Below, piece by piece: positions 1 to 5,943 of a DNA stretch of 11,527 bases. The notes beneath the pieces are model-generated. The model saw only the letters and a list, made by a program, of their open reading frames with translations. It searched no databases and was not told the origin of the DNA. A program made the translations under genes and the position numbers. The stretch lies in the NCBI GenBank assembly GCA_900547285.1, contig URGF01000054.1, forward strand, positions 1 to 11,527. The letters are read 5' to 3'. Numbering within the stretch: the stretch's first letter is position 1; the number at the start of each line of letters is the position of its first letter. This DNA is from an uncultured Collinsella sp. (GTDB lineage: Bacteria > Actinomycetota > Coriobacteriia > Coriobacteriales > Coriobacteriaceae).

Positions 1-2
1 AG

Positions 3-266
3 ACGTTTCTGTATATCGTGATGCCGCAGGTCGCCAAGCGTATTCTGCCGGCGATGGGCAACGAGATCATCACGCTGGTCAAGGACACGTCGCTGGCGTT
101 TGCCATTGGCGTGGGTGAGATGTTCTCGACGGCCAAGGCGCTGGTCGCCTCGCAGGTGAGCATGGTGCCGTTTGCGATCGCGGCGCTGATTTACTGGGTC
201 TTTAATTTCGTCGTCGAGATGCTGCTGGGCGCCGCCGAGAAAAAATTGGATTACTACCATGATTAA
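3..266 (+). CDS. Amino-acid ABC transporter permease, C-terminal part (5' end outside window)
   Basis: This is the last 87 codons of a gene that enters from the left edge; the frame is open from base 3, so the Met at base 18 is internal and not a start. It is the inner-membrane permease of a polar amino-acid (His/Glu/Gln/Arg type) ABC importer. The segment beginning Pro-Gln-Val-Ala-Lys-Arg, followed by LPAMGNEIITLVKDTSLA, matches the conserved cytoplasmic coupling loop and following helix of this permease family, where the permease docks on its ATPase. A final hydrophobic helix (FAIAALIYWVFNFVVEMLLG) and a short charged tail close the protein. The stop overlaps the start of the next gene, an ATPase, by 8 bp, so the two are almost certainly translationally coupled. 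The substrate cannot be read from this fragment. Confidence 0.9.
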   Translation, partial: TFLYIVMPQVAKRILPAMGNEIITLVKDTSLAFAIGVGEMFSTAKALVASQVSMVPFAIAALIYWVFNFVVEMLLGAAEKKLDYYHD

Positions 267-1023
267 TTCGGTAATGAATATATCGAACGCGCGTAAGGCG
301 TTTGGCGGCAATGAGGTGCTCAAGGATATCTCGCTTGAGGTGAAGCGTGGCGAGGTCGTGGCGATTATCGGGCCTTCGGGTGGCGGTAAGTCCACGCTGC
401 TGCGGTGTGCCACGCTGCTCGAGACACTCGACGGGGGCTCGCTCTCGTTTGGCGACCTTGCCGTTGCGACGGATGCGGGTTCGGGCGCGGTCTATGCGAA
501 GGGCGATGTGCCCAAGCGGGCGCGCTCGCGATTCGGCCTGGTGTTCCAAAATTACAACCTGTTCCCGCACTATACGGTGATGAAAAACATCACCGATGCT
601 CCGATTCGCGTGCTCAAGCGCCCGCGTGAGCAGGCGGAGGCGCGTGCGCATGAGTTGATCGCGCAGATGGGGCTTATGGGCAACGAGAATAAGGTTCCGT
701 GTGAGCTTTCGGGCGGTCAGCAGCAGCGCGTGAGTATTGCCCGCGCCCTGGCACTCGACCCGGAAATCTTATTCTTTGACGAGCCGACTTCGGCGCTCGA
801 TCCCGAGCTGACGGCCGAGGTGCTGCGTGTCATTAAGGACCTCGCTGCGCAGAATATGACGATGGTAATCGTGACCCACGCGATGCAATTTGCGCGCGAT
901 GTTGCCGACCACGTGGTCTTTATGGACGGCGGTCGCATTGTCGAGGAGGGATCTGCCGAGCAGGTTATCGACCATCCGCGCGAGCAGCGCACGCGTGAGT
1001 TCTTGAGCCGTATCGAGGGATAG
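259..1023 (+). CDS. Amino-acid ABC transporter ATP-binding protein
   Basis: This is the 254-aa cytoplasmic ATPase that powers the importer whose permease precedes it. All ABC motifs are intact: Walker A GPSGGGKST at residues 38-46, Q-loop Gln97 in LVFQNYNLFPH, signature LSGGQQQR at 150-157, Walker B ILFFDE at 170-175, D-loop SALD at 178-181 and the switch His207. The FQNYNLFPH and DEPTSALDPE sequences are typical of the GlnQ/HisP polar amino-acid group, and the length is normal for it. Residues 66-90 form a short insertion between Walker A and the Q-loop. The start chosen is the ATG that overlaps the permease stop, although Met6 is also possible because neither has a strong Shine-Dalgarno. 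It is the last gene of its operon, as a terminator follows at 1057. Substrate specificity is unknown. Confidence 0.95.
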   Translation: MINSVMNISNARKAFGGNEVLKDISLEVKRGEVVAIIGPSGGGKSTLLRCATLLETLDGGSLSFGDLAVATDAGSGAVYAKGDVPKRARSRFGLVFQNYNLFPHYTVMKNITDAPIRVLKRPREQAEARAHELIAQMGLMGNENKVPCELSGGQQQRVSIARALALDPEILFFDEPTSALDPELTAEVLRVIKDLAAQNMTMVIVTHAMQFARDVADHVVFMDGGRIVEEGSAEQVIDHPREQRTREFLSRIEG

Positions 1024-1056
1024 GCTCAGGGATTTACTCAACTATTAATTGAGGCG

Positions 1057-1097
1057 AAGCCGCCACAGGTCATACGGTCTGTGGCGGCTTTTTGTTT
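1057..1097 (+). terminator. Intrinsic terminator of the ABC importer operon
   Basis: A perfect 12-bp stem (AAGCCGCCACAG at 1057-1068, complement at 1079-1090) has a 10-nt loop and runs into TTTTTGTTT. It lies 34 bases after the ATPase stop and ends that operon. Confidence 0.92.
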
Positions 1098-1333
1098 ACA
1101 TCGACGGGGTTCAATAATTGCCCCACAAGCTTGTCTCTTCCTCTCGCCGCCTGTATTCATACGTGTGCCGAAAGGTATGCATGGACAGCCGTCCGTGAGG
1201 GTAGGGTGGTGGCATAGGACATTTGGAGGGTGAGTCGGCTCGGCTGCCGACCATGCTGCTCCCGGGACGGCACCGACCGCGAACTCTCCCCGTTGGCGTC
1301 GCGCATTGCGCGCGGCCCTGCAAGGAGGTCATC
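1097..1333 (+). promoter_or_regulatory. Intergenic leader and candidate promoter of the EF-G-like gene
   Basis: No gene is visible here. A weak promoter candidate is TTGTCT (1131-1136), a 17-nt spacer, then TATTCA (1154-1159). The -10 overlaps an inverted repeat with one mismatch (ATTCATAC at 1155-1162 and GTATGCAT at 1175-1182), which could be an operator or a hairpin at the start of the RNA. A second small hairpin is at 1234-1251 (GTCGGC, 6-nt loop, GCCGAC). If the promoter is right the mRNA leader is about 165 nt, long for this window. The reading frame of the downstream gene stays open back to an ATG at 1223, but that stretch has no family similarity and no ribosome site. The promoter is inferred by eye only. 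Confidence 0.35.
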
Positions 1334-3409
1334 ATGGGTGCTCCCAAGACCGGTAACGTAAGGAACGTGGTGCTCGTAGGCCAAGGCGGGGTGGGCAAGA
1401 CTTCACTCGCCGAGGCCATGCTCCACCTTTCCGGCAAGACCGCCCGCCTGGGCGGCCACGACGGCACCAAGCCCACGCTCGACTATGACCCCGAAGAGGT
1501 CAAGCGTGCATTTTCCATCTCGACGACCATCGCGCCGATCGACTGGAAGGGCGCGCGCATCAATGTGCTCGATGCCCCGTGCTACCCCGATTTTATCGGC
1601 GACGCCTTTGCCGCGATGAGCGTCTGCGAGACGGCTCTGTTTGTGGTCGACGCCGAGGCCGGCCCGCAGCCTACGACGGTTAAGCTCTGGTATGCCGCCG
1701 AGGACCTACGCCTGGCACGCGCGGTGTTCGTAAACCGCCTGTCGCGCTCCGAGGCCAGCTTTGCGACCACGATGGACCTGCTGCAGGAGCGCTTTGGTAC
1801 GCGCCTGGGCGCCGTGACCCTTCCCTGGGGCGAGGGCGAGGACTTTGACGGCATCATCGACCTGGTGCGCATGAAGGCGCGCCACTGCAACGGCGCCGAG
1901 GCCGTTGAGTCGGAGATTCCCGATGAGTATCGTGCCCAGGCCGAGGAGGCCCATGACCATCTGTGCGAGCTGGTGGCCGAGGCTGACGACGAGCTGATGA
2001 TGAAATACCTGGAAGGCGAGGAGACGCTGACGCAGGAGGAGCTTGAAGGCCTGCTGTCTAAGGCGATCGCCGAGCGCATCTTTGTGCCGGTCTTTGCGGG
2101 CGATTGCATTAAGGAGCAGGGCGTCAACTCGCTGATGGACGACATCGCCACGTACTTCCCGGCGCCGACGGACTACGGCGAGATGCCGCTCATCGACGGT
2201 GATTCGCTTAAGATTTCGAGTGACGATGACCGTCCGGTGGCGTTTGTGTTTAAGACGCTGGCCGATCCGCAGCAGGGCCGCATCAGCTTTATCAAGGTGC
2301 TGACGGGCACGCTTGAGCCGGGTCTTGAGTTGGTCAACGCGCGTACCCGCAAGAGCGATCGTTTGGCTCACTTGTATGTGATGTGCGGCCGCGATATGAC
2401 CGAGGTTGGCCATGCCTATGCCGGCGACATCATCGTGGCGCCCAAGCTGGCGGCCGAGACGGGCGATACGCTCTCCATTACCGGTAAGGTCGAGGCTGCG
2501 GCGTTTAAGTTCCCCAACTCGCAGTACCGCATCGCCATCGAAGCCGAGAACCGCGGCGACGAAGAGAAGCTCTACACGTTTATCGAGAAGGCCTGCAAGG
2601 CAGACCCGACCATGAGCATCGACCGCGACGAGGAGACCGGCCAGACCATTATCTCCGCCGTTGGTGAAGCACAGGTTTCGGTGCTGCTCAACCGTCTGGA
2701 GGACCGCACCAAGGTCGCCGCCAAGAGCGTGCCGATCCGCATTCCGTATCGCGAGACCATCCGCCGCACGGCGAGCGCCCAGGGCCGCCACAAGAAGCAG
2801 ACCGGTGGTGCCGGTCAGTACGGCGACTGCTGGCTGCGCGTGGAGCCGCTCATTGGGCCCGACGGCACGAGCGACGGCTACGAGTTTGTGGATGAGGTCG
2901 TAGGCGGCCGCATTCCGCGCTCGCTGATTCCCGCCGTGGACAAGGGCGTCCAGGAGACCATGAAGGACGGCATCATTGCCGGCTACCCGCTCACGGGCAT
3001 TCGCGTCGCGGTGTACGACGGCTCGTATCACAGCGTCGACTCCAACGAGATGGCGTTCCGCGCGGCGGCACGCATCGGCCTGCGCAAGGCATGCGCCGAT
3101 GCCGACCCGGTGGTGCTGGAGCCCATCGAGGAAATCACGGTGACTATTCCCGAGAGCTACGCCGGCGCCGTGATGGGCGACATCTCGGCCTCGCGCGGTC
3201 GCGTGACGGGCATGGAGACCGATGAGCGCGGTGACACCGTGGTCATCGCCCAGGCGTCGCTGGCCGAGCTGACGGATTACTCGACGCGCCTGCGCTCCAT
3301 TACGCGCGGCACGGGTGACTTTACCATGAAGCCCGCTGGCTATGAGCAGGTTCCCTATGACGTTCAGGCCAAGCTGGTCGAGCGCTATGAGGAGGGCCGC
3401 GCCAAGTAG
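1334..3409 (+). CDS. EF-G-like translation factor (EF-G2 type) with degenerate GTPase motifs
   Basis: This 691-aa protein has the full EF-G layout: G domain (about 1-275), beta-barrel domain II (about 285-375), domain III (about 390-465), domain IV (about 470-590) and domain V (about 595-675). Domain IV keeps the tip sequence HSVDSNE (His566-Glu572) and the preceding GGAGQYGD and PRSLIPAVDKG segments. The P-loop GQGGVGKT (16-23) is sound. Other nucleotide motifs deviate from canonical EF-G. RGIT becomes RAFS (58-61), DTPGH becomes DAPCY (80-84), NKMD becomes NRLS (134-137) and GSA becomes GDC. It therefore belongs to the EF-G-like paralogue group (FusA2 type in actinobacteria), not the main elongation factor, and whether it hydrolyses GTP is open. 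The start is fixed by AAGGAGGT at 1322-1329, four bases before the ATG. It is monocistronic, with its own terminator and no ribosomal-protein neighbours. Confidence 0.93.
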   Translation: MGAPKTGNVRNVVLVGQGGVGKTSLAEAMLHLSGKTARLGGHDGTKPTLDYDPEEVKRAFSISTTIAPIDWKGARINVLDAPCYPDFIGDAFAAMSVCETALFVVDAEAGPQPTTVKLWYAAEDLRLARAVFVNRLSRSEASFATTMDLLQERFGTRLGAVTLPWGEGEDFDGIIDLVRMKARHCNGAEAVESEIPDEYRAQAEEAHDHLCELVAEADDELMMKYLEGEETLTQEELEGLLSKAIAERIFVPVFAGDCIKEQGVNSLMDDIATYFPAPTDYGEMPLIDGDSLKISSDDDRPVAFVFKTLADPQQGRISFIKVLTGTLEPGLELVNARTRKSDRLAHLYVMCGRDMTEVGHAYAGDIIVAPKLAAETGDTLSITGKVEAAAFKFPNSQYRIAIEAENRGDEEKLYTFIEKACKADPTMSIDRDEETGQTIISAVGEAQVSVLLNRLEDRTKVAAKSVPIRIPYRETIRRTASAQGRHKKQTGGAGQYGDCWLRVEPLIGPDGTSDGYEFVDEVVGGRIPRSLIPAVDKGVQETMKDGIIAGYPLTGIRVAVYDGSYHSVDSNEMAFRAAARIGLRKACADADPVVLEPIEEITVTIPESYAGAVMGDISASRGRVTGMETDERGDTVVIAQASLAELTDYSTRLRSITRGTGDFTMKPAGYEQVPYDVQAKLVERYEEGRAK

Positions 3410-3443
3410 CGCGTGGCGTTGCCCGCAACATGCATGCCGATGC

Positions 3444-3480
3444 AAGGGCCGCTCTGGGCAATCCAGGGCGGCCCTTTTTG
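3444..3480 (+). terminator. Intrinsic terminator of the EF-G-like gene
   Basis: The stem AAGGGCCGCTCTGG (3444-3457) pairs with CCAGGGCGGCCCTT (3463-3476) with one G-T wobble and a 5-nt loop, and is followed by a T-tract to 3479. It lies between convergent genes. Read on the minus strand the T-tract is only two bases, so it serves mainly the + gene. No clear separate terminator for the minus-strand endonuclease is seen. Confidence 0.88.
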
Positions 3481-3537
3481 ATCCCTGGGGGACGGAGGAA
3501 AACGGATCATTTTAGGTTTTGGGCAGCCTGGTCGGCG

Positions 3538-4515
3538 CTAGTCTCCGGATGTCTGGTTGCGGCCGGTGGCGTAGTCGATCTGCACATGCGGCTGCAGGTT
3601 GTAGCAGTACACGTGGAAGCGCAGGGTCTTGCCGTGGTCCTCGACCGATTGCGCCTCAAGGCGCACGCCGCGGCAGACAAGTTCCTCTTCGTTGTACATG
3701 GGCGTGACGCGGTAGAGCACATGGTTGCCTGTGTCGTGGATGTAGCCGAGGATCTGCTCTTCAAACGGCAGCATGCCCGTTTCGTTGAGATAGCGCGTGC
3801 CGGTGAGCAGATTCTTGCGGTTGGCGTTTTCGCCGCAGAGCGACCAGGCGATAAGGTGGCAGCGGTTGTAGAGGCTCTGACCCGGAATAAAGTCGTAGCG
3901 CTGCTGGTGCCACCCGGCGGGATGGATACGCGAGATATCGCCGCGCTTGCCCTGACCGAGCGATTCGGGACCCACGCAGGCGAGTGCCTTGCGGGTGCGG
4001 CCCAGGCTATCGAGCTTGGAGAACTTCTTAAAGCAGCCCTCTTTGGTAGCGCGCTCGTATTCGTCGAGCGTGAATGATGGCGTGCCCAACGGGTGCGTGC
4101 TGTCGGCGCGAAGGGCAACGTAGGGGTTGCCGGCGTAGTCGGGAATGCTGCTGAGATATACGCCGCGGGCGCGGTCGAGATCGGGGTTTTCGACCTCGTC
4201 GATGGGGGTGACGTTTGAAGAGGCATCGTCAGCGGTGTCGGTCGTGGCGGATTCAGAGCCATCGCCGGAGTCCTGATCATCTTCGGAGTCCGTGGAGCTC
4301 GCTGTTCCCGATTCGAGCCGGGCGACCAAGTCCGCTTCGTCGTCGGTGCGGTTGGGGCTCTCGCTTTGCTTCTCGGCCAGAGCAGCCGCCTGCTCATCGC
4401 TTTGCGGCGAGAGCAGCTTGGGCGCTCCGTCGAGCGACCCTGTGAACAGCGCAAACCCCAGCACCACGGCGGTGCCGATGGAAAGTACTTGCTTGTAGGC
4501 GGACTTGCGCGACAT
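3538..4515 (-). CDS. Secreted or membrane-anchored DNA/RNA non-specific endonuclease
   Basis: The 325-aa protein starts with a basic stretch (MSRKSAYK) and a single hydrophobic helix (about residues 9-27). This is a signal peptide or uncleaved anchor that would place the rest outside the membrane. Residues about 38-110 are low-complexity, rich in Ser, Thr, Asp and Glu, and look like a flexible linker. The nuclease domain is residues about 115-325. Its centre is YNRCHLIAWSLCGENANRKN (216-235), followed by LLTGTRYLNETGMLPFEEQI. This matches the beta-beta-alpha-metal EndA-like nucleases in which DRGH is replaced by NRCH; His220 is the expected general base and Asn235 the likely metal ligand. AGGAG sits five bases before the ATG, inside a hairpin. 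Related enzymes degrade extracellular or incoming DNA; a role in DNA uptake, nutrient scavenging or competition is inference. No immunity gene lies beside it. Confidence 0.9.
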   Translation of the reverse strand: MSRKSAYKQVLSIGTAVVLGFALFTGSLDGAPKLLSPQSDEQAAALAEKQSESPNRTDDEADLVARLESGTASSTDSEDDQDSGDGSESATTDTADDASSNVTPIDEVENPDLDRARGVYLSSIPDYAGNPYVALRADSTHPLGTPSFTLDEYERATKEGCFKKFSKLDSLGRTRKALACVGPESLGQGKRGDISRIHPAGWHQQRYDFIPGQSLYNRCHLIAWSLCGENANRKNLLTGTRYLNETGMLPFEEQILGYIHDTGNHVLYRVTPMYNEEELVCRGVRLEAQSVEDHGKTLRFHVYCYNLQPHVQIDYATGRNQTSGD

Positions 4516-4520
4516 TGAGG

Positions 4521-4561
4521 CTCCTGGCTAGACGGTTCGGAATCTACCAGTCTAGCAGGAG
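4521..4561 (-). promoter_or_regulatory. Hairpin enclosing the endonuclease Shine-Dalgarno
   Basis: On the minus strand CTCCTGCTAGAC (4561-4550) pairs with GTCTAGCCAGGAG (4533-4521), giving 12 bp with one bulged base and a 16-nt loop. The AGGAG that initiates the endonuclease is the 3' end of the stem, so the ribosome site is paired when the hairpin forms. The pairing is plain in the sequence; regulation of translation is inferred. Confidence 0.6.
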
Positions 4562-4686
4562 ACGCCGCAGACAGTTTTGCCGAACAGATTCTTAAAGATT
4601 GGGGAGGCGCGCTATCGGTCCATTTGTCCCAGAAGGGACTGCGATGGTTGGGATGTGCGGGGCTATTCGACGTTTCCCAAGATAAA

Positions 4687-4721
4687 ACCTACCAAAATAA
4701 ACCAGCCCCTTTTTGGCAGGT
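4687..4721. repeat. Palindromic dispersed repeat type 1, copy A
   Basis: This 35-bp element has arms ACCTACCAAAA and TTTTGGCAGGT, which pair with one mismatch around a 13-base centre. Read in reverse complement, the element at 7871-7905 matches it at 31 of 35 positions. The similarity continues on one side through a shared CCCA(A)GATAAA flank at about 4677-4686, so the repeat is probably longer than 35 bp. Confidence 0.8.
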
Positions 4722-4757
4722 CAGTTAACGCAGTTCAGGTTGAGCACGCGCGAGCGA

Positions 4758-4857
4758 GCAGGTTCCGGGTGCGGCAAGGTGACGTGAAACAAGCGGGCGC
4801 TGACCTTTTGGTCGCGCCCGTGCAGTTGAACGTCAGATTGCCGTGCCCGGAACCTGC
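4758..4857. other. Long imperfect palindrome (possible structured RNA)
   Basis: The arms 4758-4785 and 4830-4857 are 28 nt each. They pair for 12 bp without a break (GCAGGTTCCGGG and CCCGGAACCTGC), then continue with four mismatches. Between them sits a second hairpin, GGGCGC-T-GACC (4795-4805) with GGTCGCGCCC (4810-4819), capped by TTTT. Neither strand has a T-tract after the structure, so it is not an ordinary terminator. It resembles no RNA family I know (I compared it by eye with SRP RNA, 6S RNA, tmRNA and RNase P). No open frame here is credible. It lies downstream of larE and upstream of the endonuclease, both read on the minus strand. Confidence 0.6.
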
Positions 4858-4869
4858 GCAGCGCCGAGC

Positions 4870-4898
4870 GGTTACGCCGTTTGTAAAACGGCGTAACC
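4870..4898 (-). terminator. Perfect 13-bp hairpin at the larE stop codon
   Basis: GGTTACGCCGTTT (4870-4882) pairs exactly with AAACGGCGTAACC (4886-4898) over a 3-nt loop. On the minus strand the stem begins in the larE stop codon. No U-tract follows, so it may slow or stop RNA polymerase only weakly, or may protect the mRNA 3' end. The hairpin is certain; the role as terminator is tentative. Confidence 0.45.
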
Positions 4899-5776
4899 TA
4901 CAAGTTCATGTTGCCGTGGATGTAGGGGGTGACTTCGGGGGAGATGTGGCCGCAGCCCAACTCGCGCAGCGCGGACTCGATAGCGGCAGGCAGCGGGGTC
5001 TTGCCCTTGTCGTCGACGGCGGTACCGCCGAGGGCAGCAATCTTTGCGACATCTGCCGGCGCGGCCTCGATATGCATGCAGCCGCCGACGAGGCGTGTGC
5101 GGACCTGTGCTAGGTCAAGATCGTGCAGGTAATCCTCGCAGGCGCGGATTAAATCAACCTTCTCGCGCGTAAGCTCCTCGCCCGTGGGGATGCGCGTGGC
5201 CAAGCAGGCGCCTGCCGGCAGGTTCCAGACGGGGTAGCCCCATGCACGCAGCAGCTCGCGCTCCTCGTCCTTGGTAAAGCCGACCTCCATAAGCGGCGAG
5301 CGCACGCCGAGCTCTTCTGCCGCACGCATGCCGGGGCGGTAGTCACCGCGATCGCCTGCATTGCTGCCATCGATGACGGTGGGAAAGCCTAGCGACTTGG
5401 CGTGGTTGACGATAGCGGTAAAGCCGGCGCGCTTGCAGTGGTAGCAGCGGTCGGCATCGTTGCAGGCTACTTGGGGGAGCCGCAGCTGATCGACCGAAAG
5501 ATTGAGCACGGGGAGCTTAAAATGCGGCCCCTCATTGGCCTGCCCGTCAACCGCCCGCTCAAACGAAGCCTGCTCGGGCGTGCCGATGAGCGGCGTGGTG
5601 AGGTGAACGAGAAGCGTGTCGGCAGGCATGATGCGGGCGCATACGGCGGCCAAAAAGCTGCTGTCAACGCCGCCGGAAAAGCCGATGGTGACGCGTCCAT
5701 ATGCCAAAAGCAGCTGCTCGAGCGCTGCGAGTTTGTCCTGAAGCTCCTCTGCAGGTGCGGTGGTGTCTGAAAGCAT
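4898..5776 (-). CDS. larE: LarE-type ATP-dependent sulfur transferase (nickel-pincer cofactor synthesis)
   Basis: LarE (292 aa, usual length) adenylates and then thiolates the pyridinium dicarboxylate precursor of the nickel-pincer nucleotide cofactor of lactate racemase and related LarA enzymes, in the cytoplasm. The PP-loop SGGVDSS (34-40) binds ATP. DGSNAGDRGDYRPGMRAAEELGV and ACLATRIPTGEE are characteristic LarE segments. Cys191 in the latter aligns with the sacrificial cysteine of the Lactobacillus enzyme. In addition there is a Cys111-X-X-Cys114 pair (RCYHCK), the set of three cysteines found in LarE proteins that hold an iron-sulfur cluster. AAGGAT six bases before the ATG decides the start. 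No larA, larB or larC lies nearby, so it is an orphan here. A role in another NAD/ATP-pyrophosphatase thiolation reaction cannot be excluded. Confidence 0.9.
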   Translation of the reverse strand: MLSDTTAPAEELQDKLAALEQLLLAYGRVTIGFSGGVDSSFLAAVCARIMPADTLLVHLTTPLIGTPEQASFERAVDGQANEGPHFKLPVLNLSVDQLRLPQVACNDADRCYHCKRAGFTAIVNHAKSLGFPTVIDGSNAGDRGDYRPGMRAAEELGVRSPLMEVGFTKDEERELLRAWGYPVWNLPAGACLATRIPTGEELTREKVDLIRACEDYLHDLDLAQVRTRLVGGCMHIEAAPADVAKIAALGGTAVDDKGKTPLPAAIESALRELGCGHISPEVTPYIHGNMNL

Positions 5777-5799
5777 GAATCGATCCTTGCCGTTGAGTA

Positions 5800-5838
5800 C
5801 TCGGTCGAAAACTATAATCCTACCGAGCCGCTTGTCAT
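5800..5838 (-). promoter_or_regulatory. larE promoter with flanking inverted repeat
   Basis: On the minus strand ATGACA (5838-5833, 5 of 6 to the -35 consensus), a 16-nt spacer and TATAGT (5816-5811, 5 of 6 to the -10 consensus) form a good vegetative promoter. It starts RNA near 5804, with a leader of about 28 nt. An inverted repeat CTCGGT (5800-5805) and ACCGAG (5822-5827) brackets the -10 and could be an operator. Confidence 0.55.
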
Positions 5839-5870
5839 AAGACTTCTATCTATGTAACGAAAGTGCAATA

Positions 5871-5879
5871 TGCTATATA
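5871..5879 (+). promoter_or_regulatory. Candidate extended -10 for the HAD gene
   Basis: TGCTATATA reads as an extended -10 (TG-N plus TATATA) about 65 bases before the HAD start codon. No convincing -35 is present. Direct repeats of ATATAC overlap it. It is divergent from, and close to, the larE promoter. Confidence 0.35.
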
Positions 5880-5943
5880 CGTTATATACAAGTTTGTAAA
5901 GTGCGGTAGAGTGGCAGTAACACAATCCGGTGAGGGGACCGAT

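Noticed and set aside
1706..3445. Open frame of 579 codons on the minus strand opposite the EF-G-like gene
   Set aside because: It is antisense to a gene with full family similarity; the long frame comes from high third-position GC. Its translation shows no domain and is rich in His, Ala, Arg and Leu, as expected of a shadow.
3430..4077. 215-codon + strand frame antisense to the endonuclease
   Set aside because: The minus-strand endonuclease explains this DNA by clear motifs; this frame begins in the EF-G terminator region and shows no domain.
4729..4737. CGCAGTTCA, identical to the tip of the IS right end, as a remnant of a second IS
   Set aside because: Similarity stops after nine bases; neighbouring sequence does not resemble either inverted repeat, so chance is sufficient.
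4758..4857. SRP RNA, 6S RNA, RNase P RNA or attC-like site
   Set aside because: The hairpin lacks the GGAAG apical motif of SRP RNA, the size and central bubble of 6S RNA, the conserved RNase P blocks and the RYYYAAC/GTTRRRY arms of attC sites.
4577..5113. 178-codon + strand frame across the gap and the end of larE
   Set aside because: It runs through the repeat, both hairpins and antisense larE, has no Shine-Dalgarno and no family similarity.
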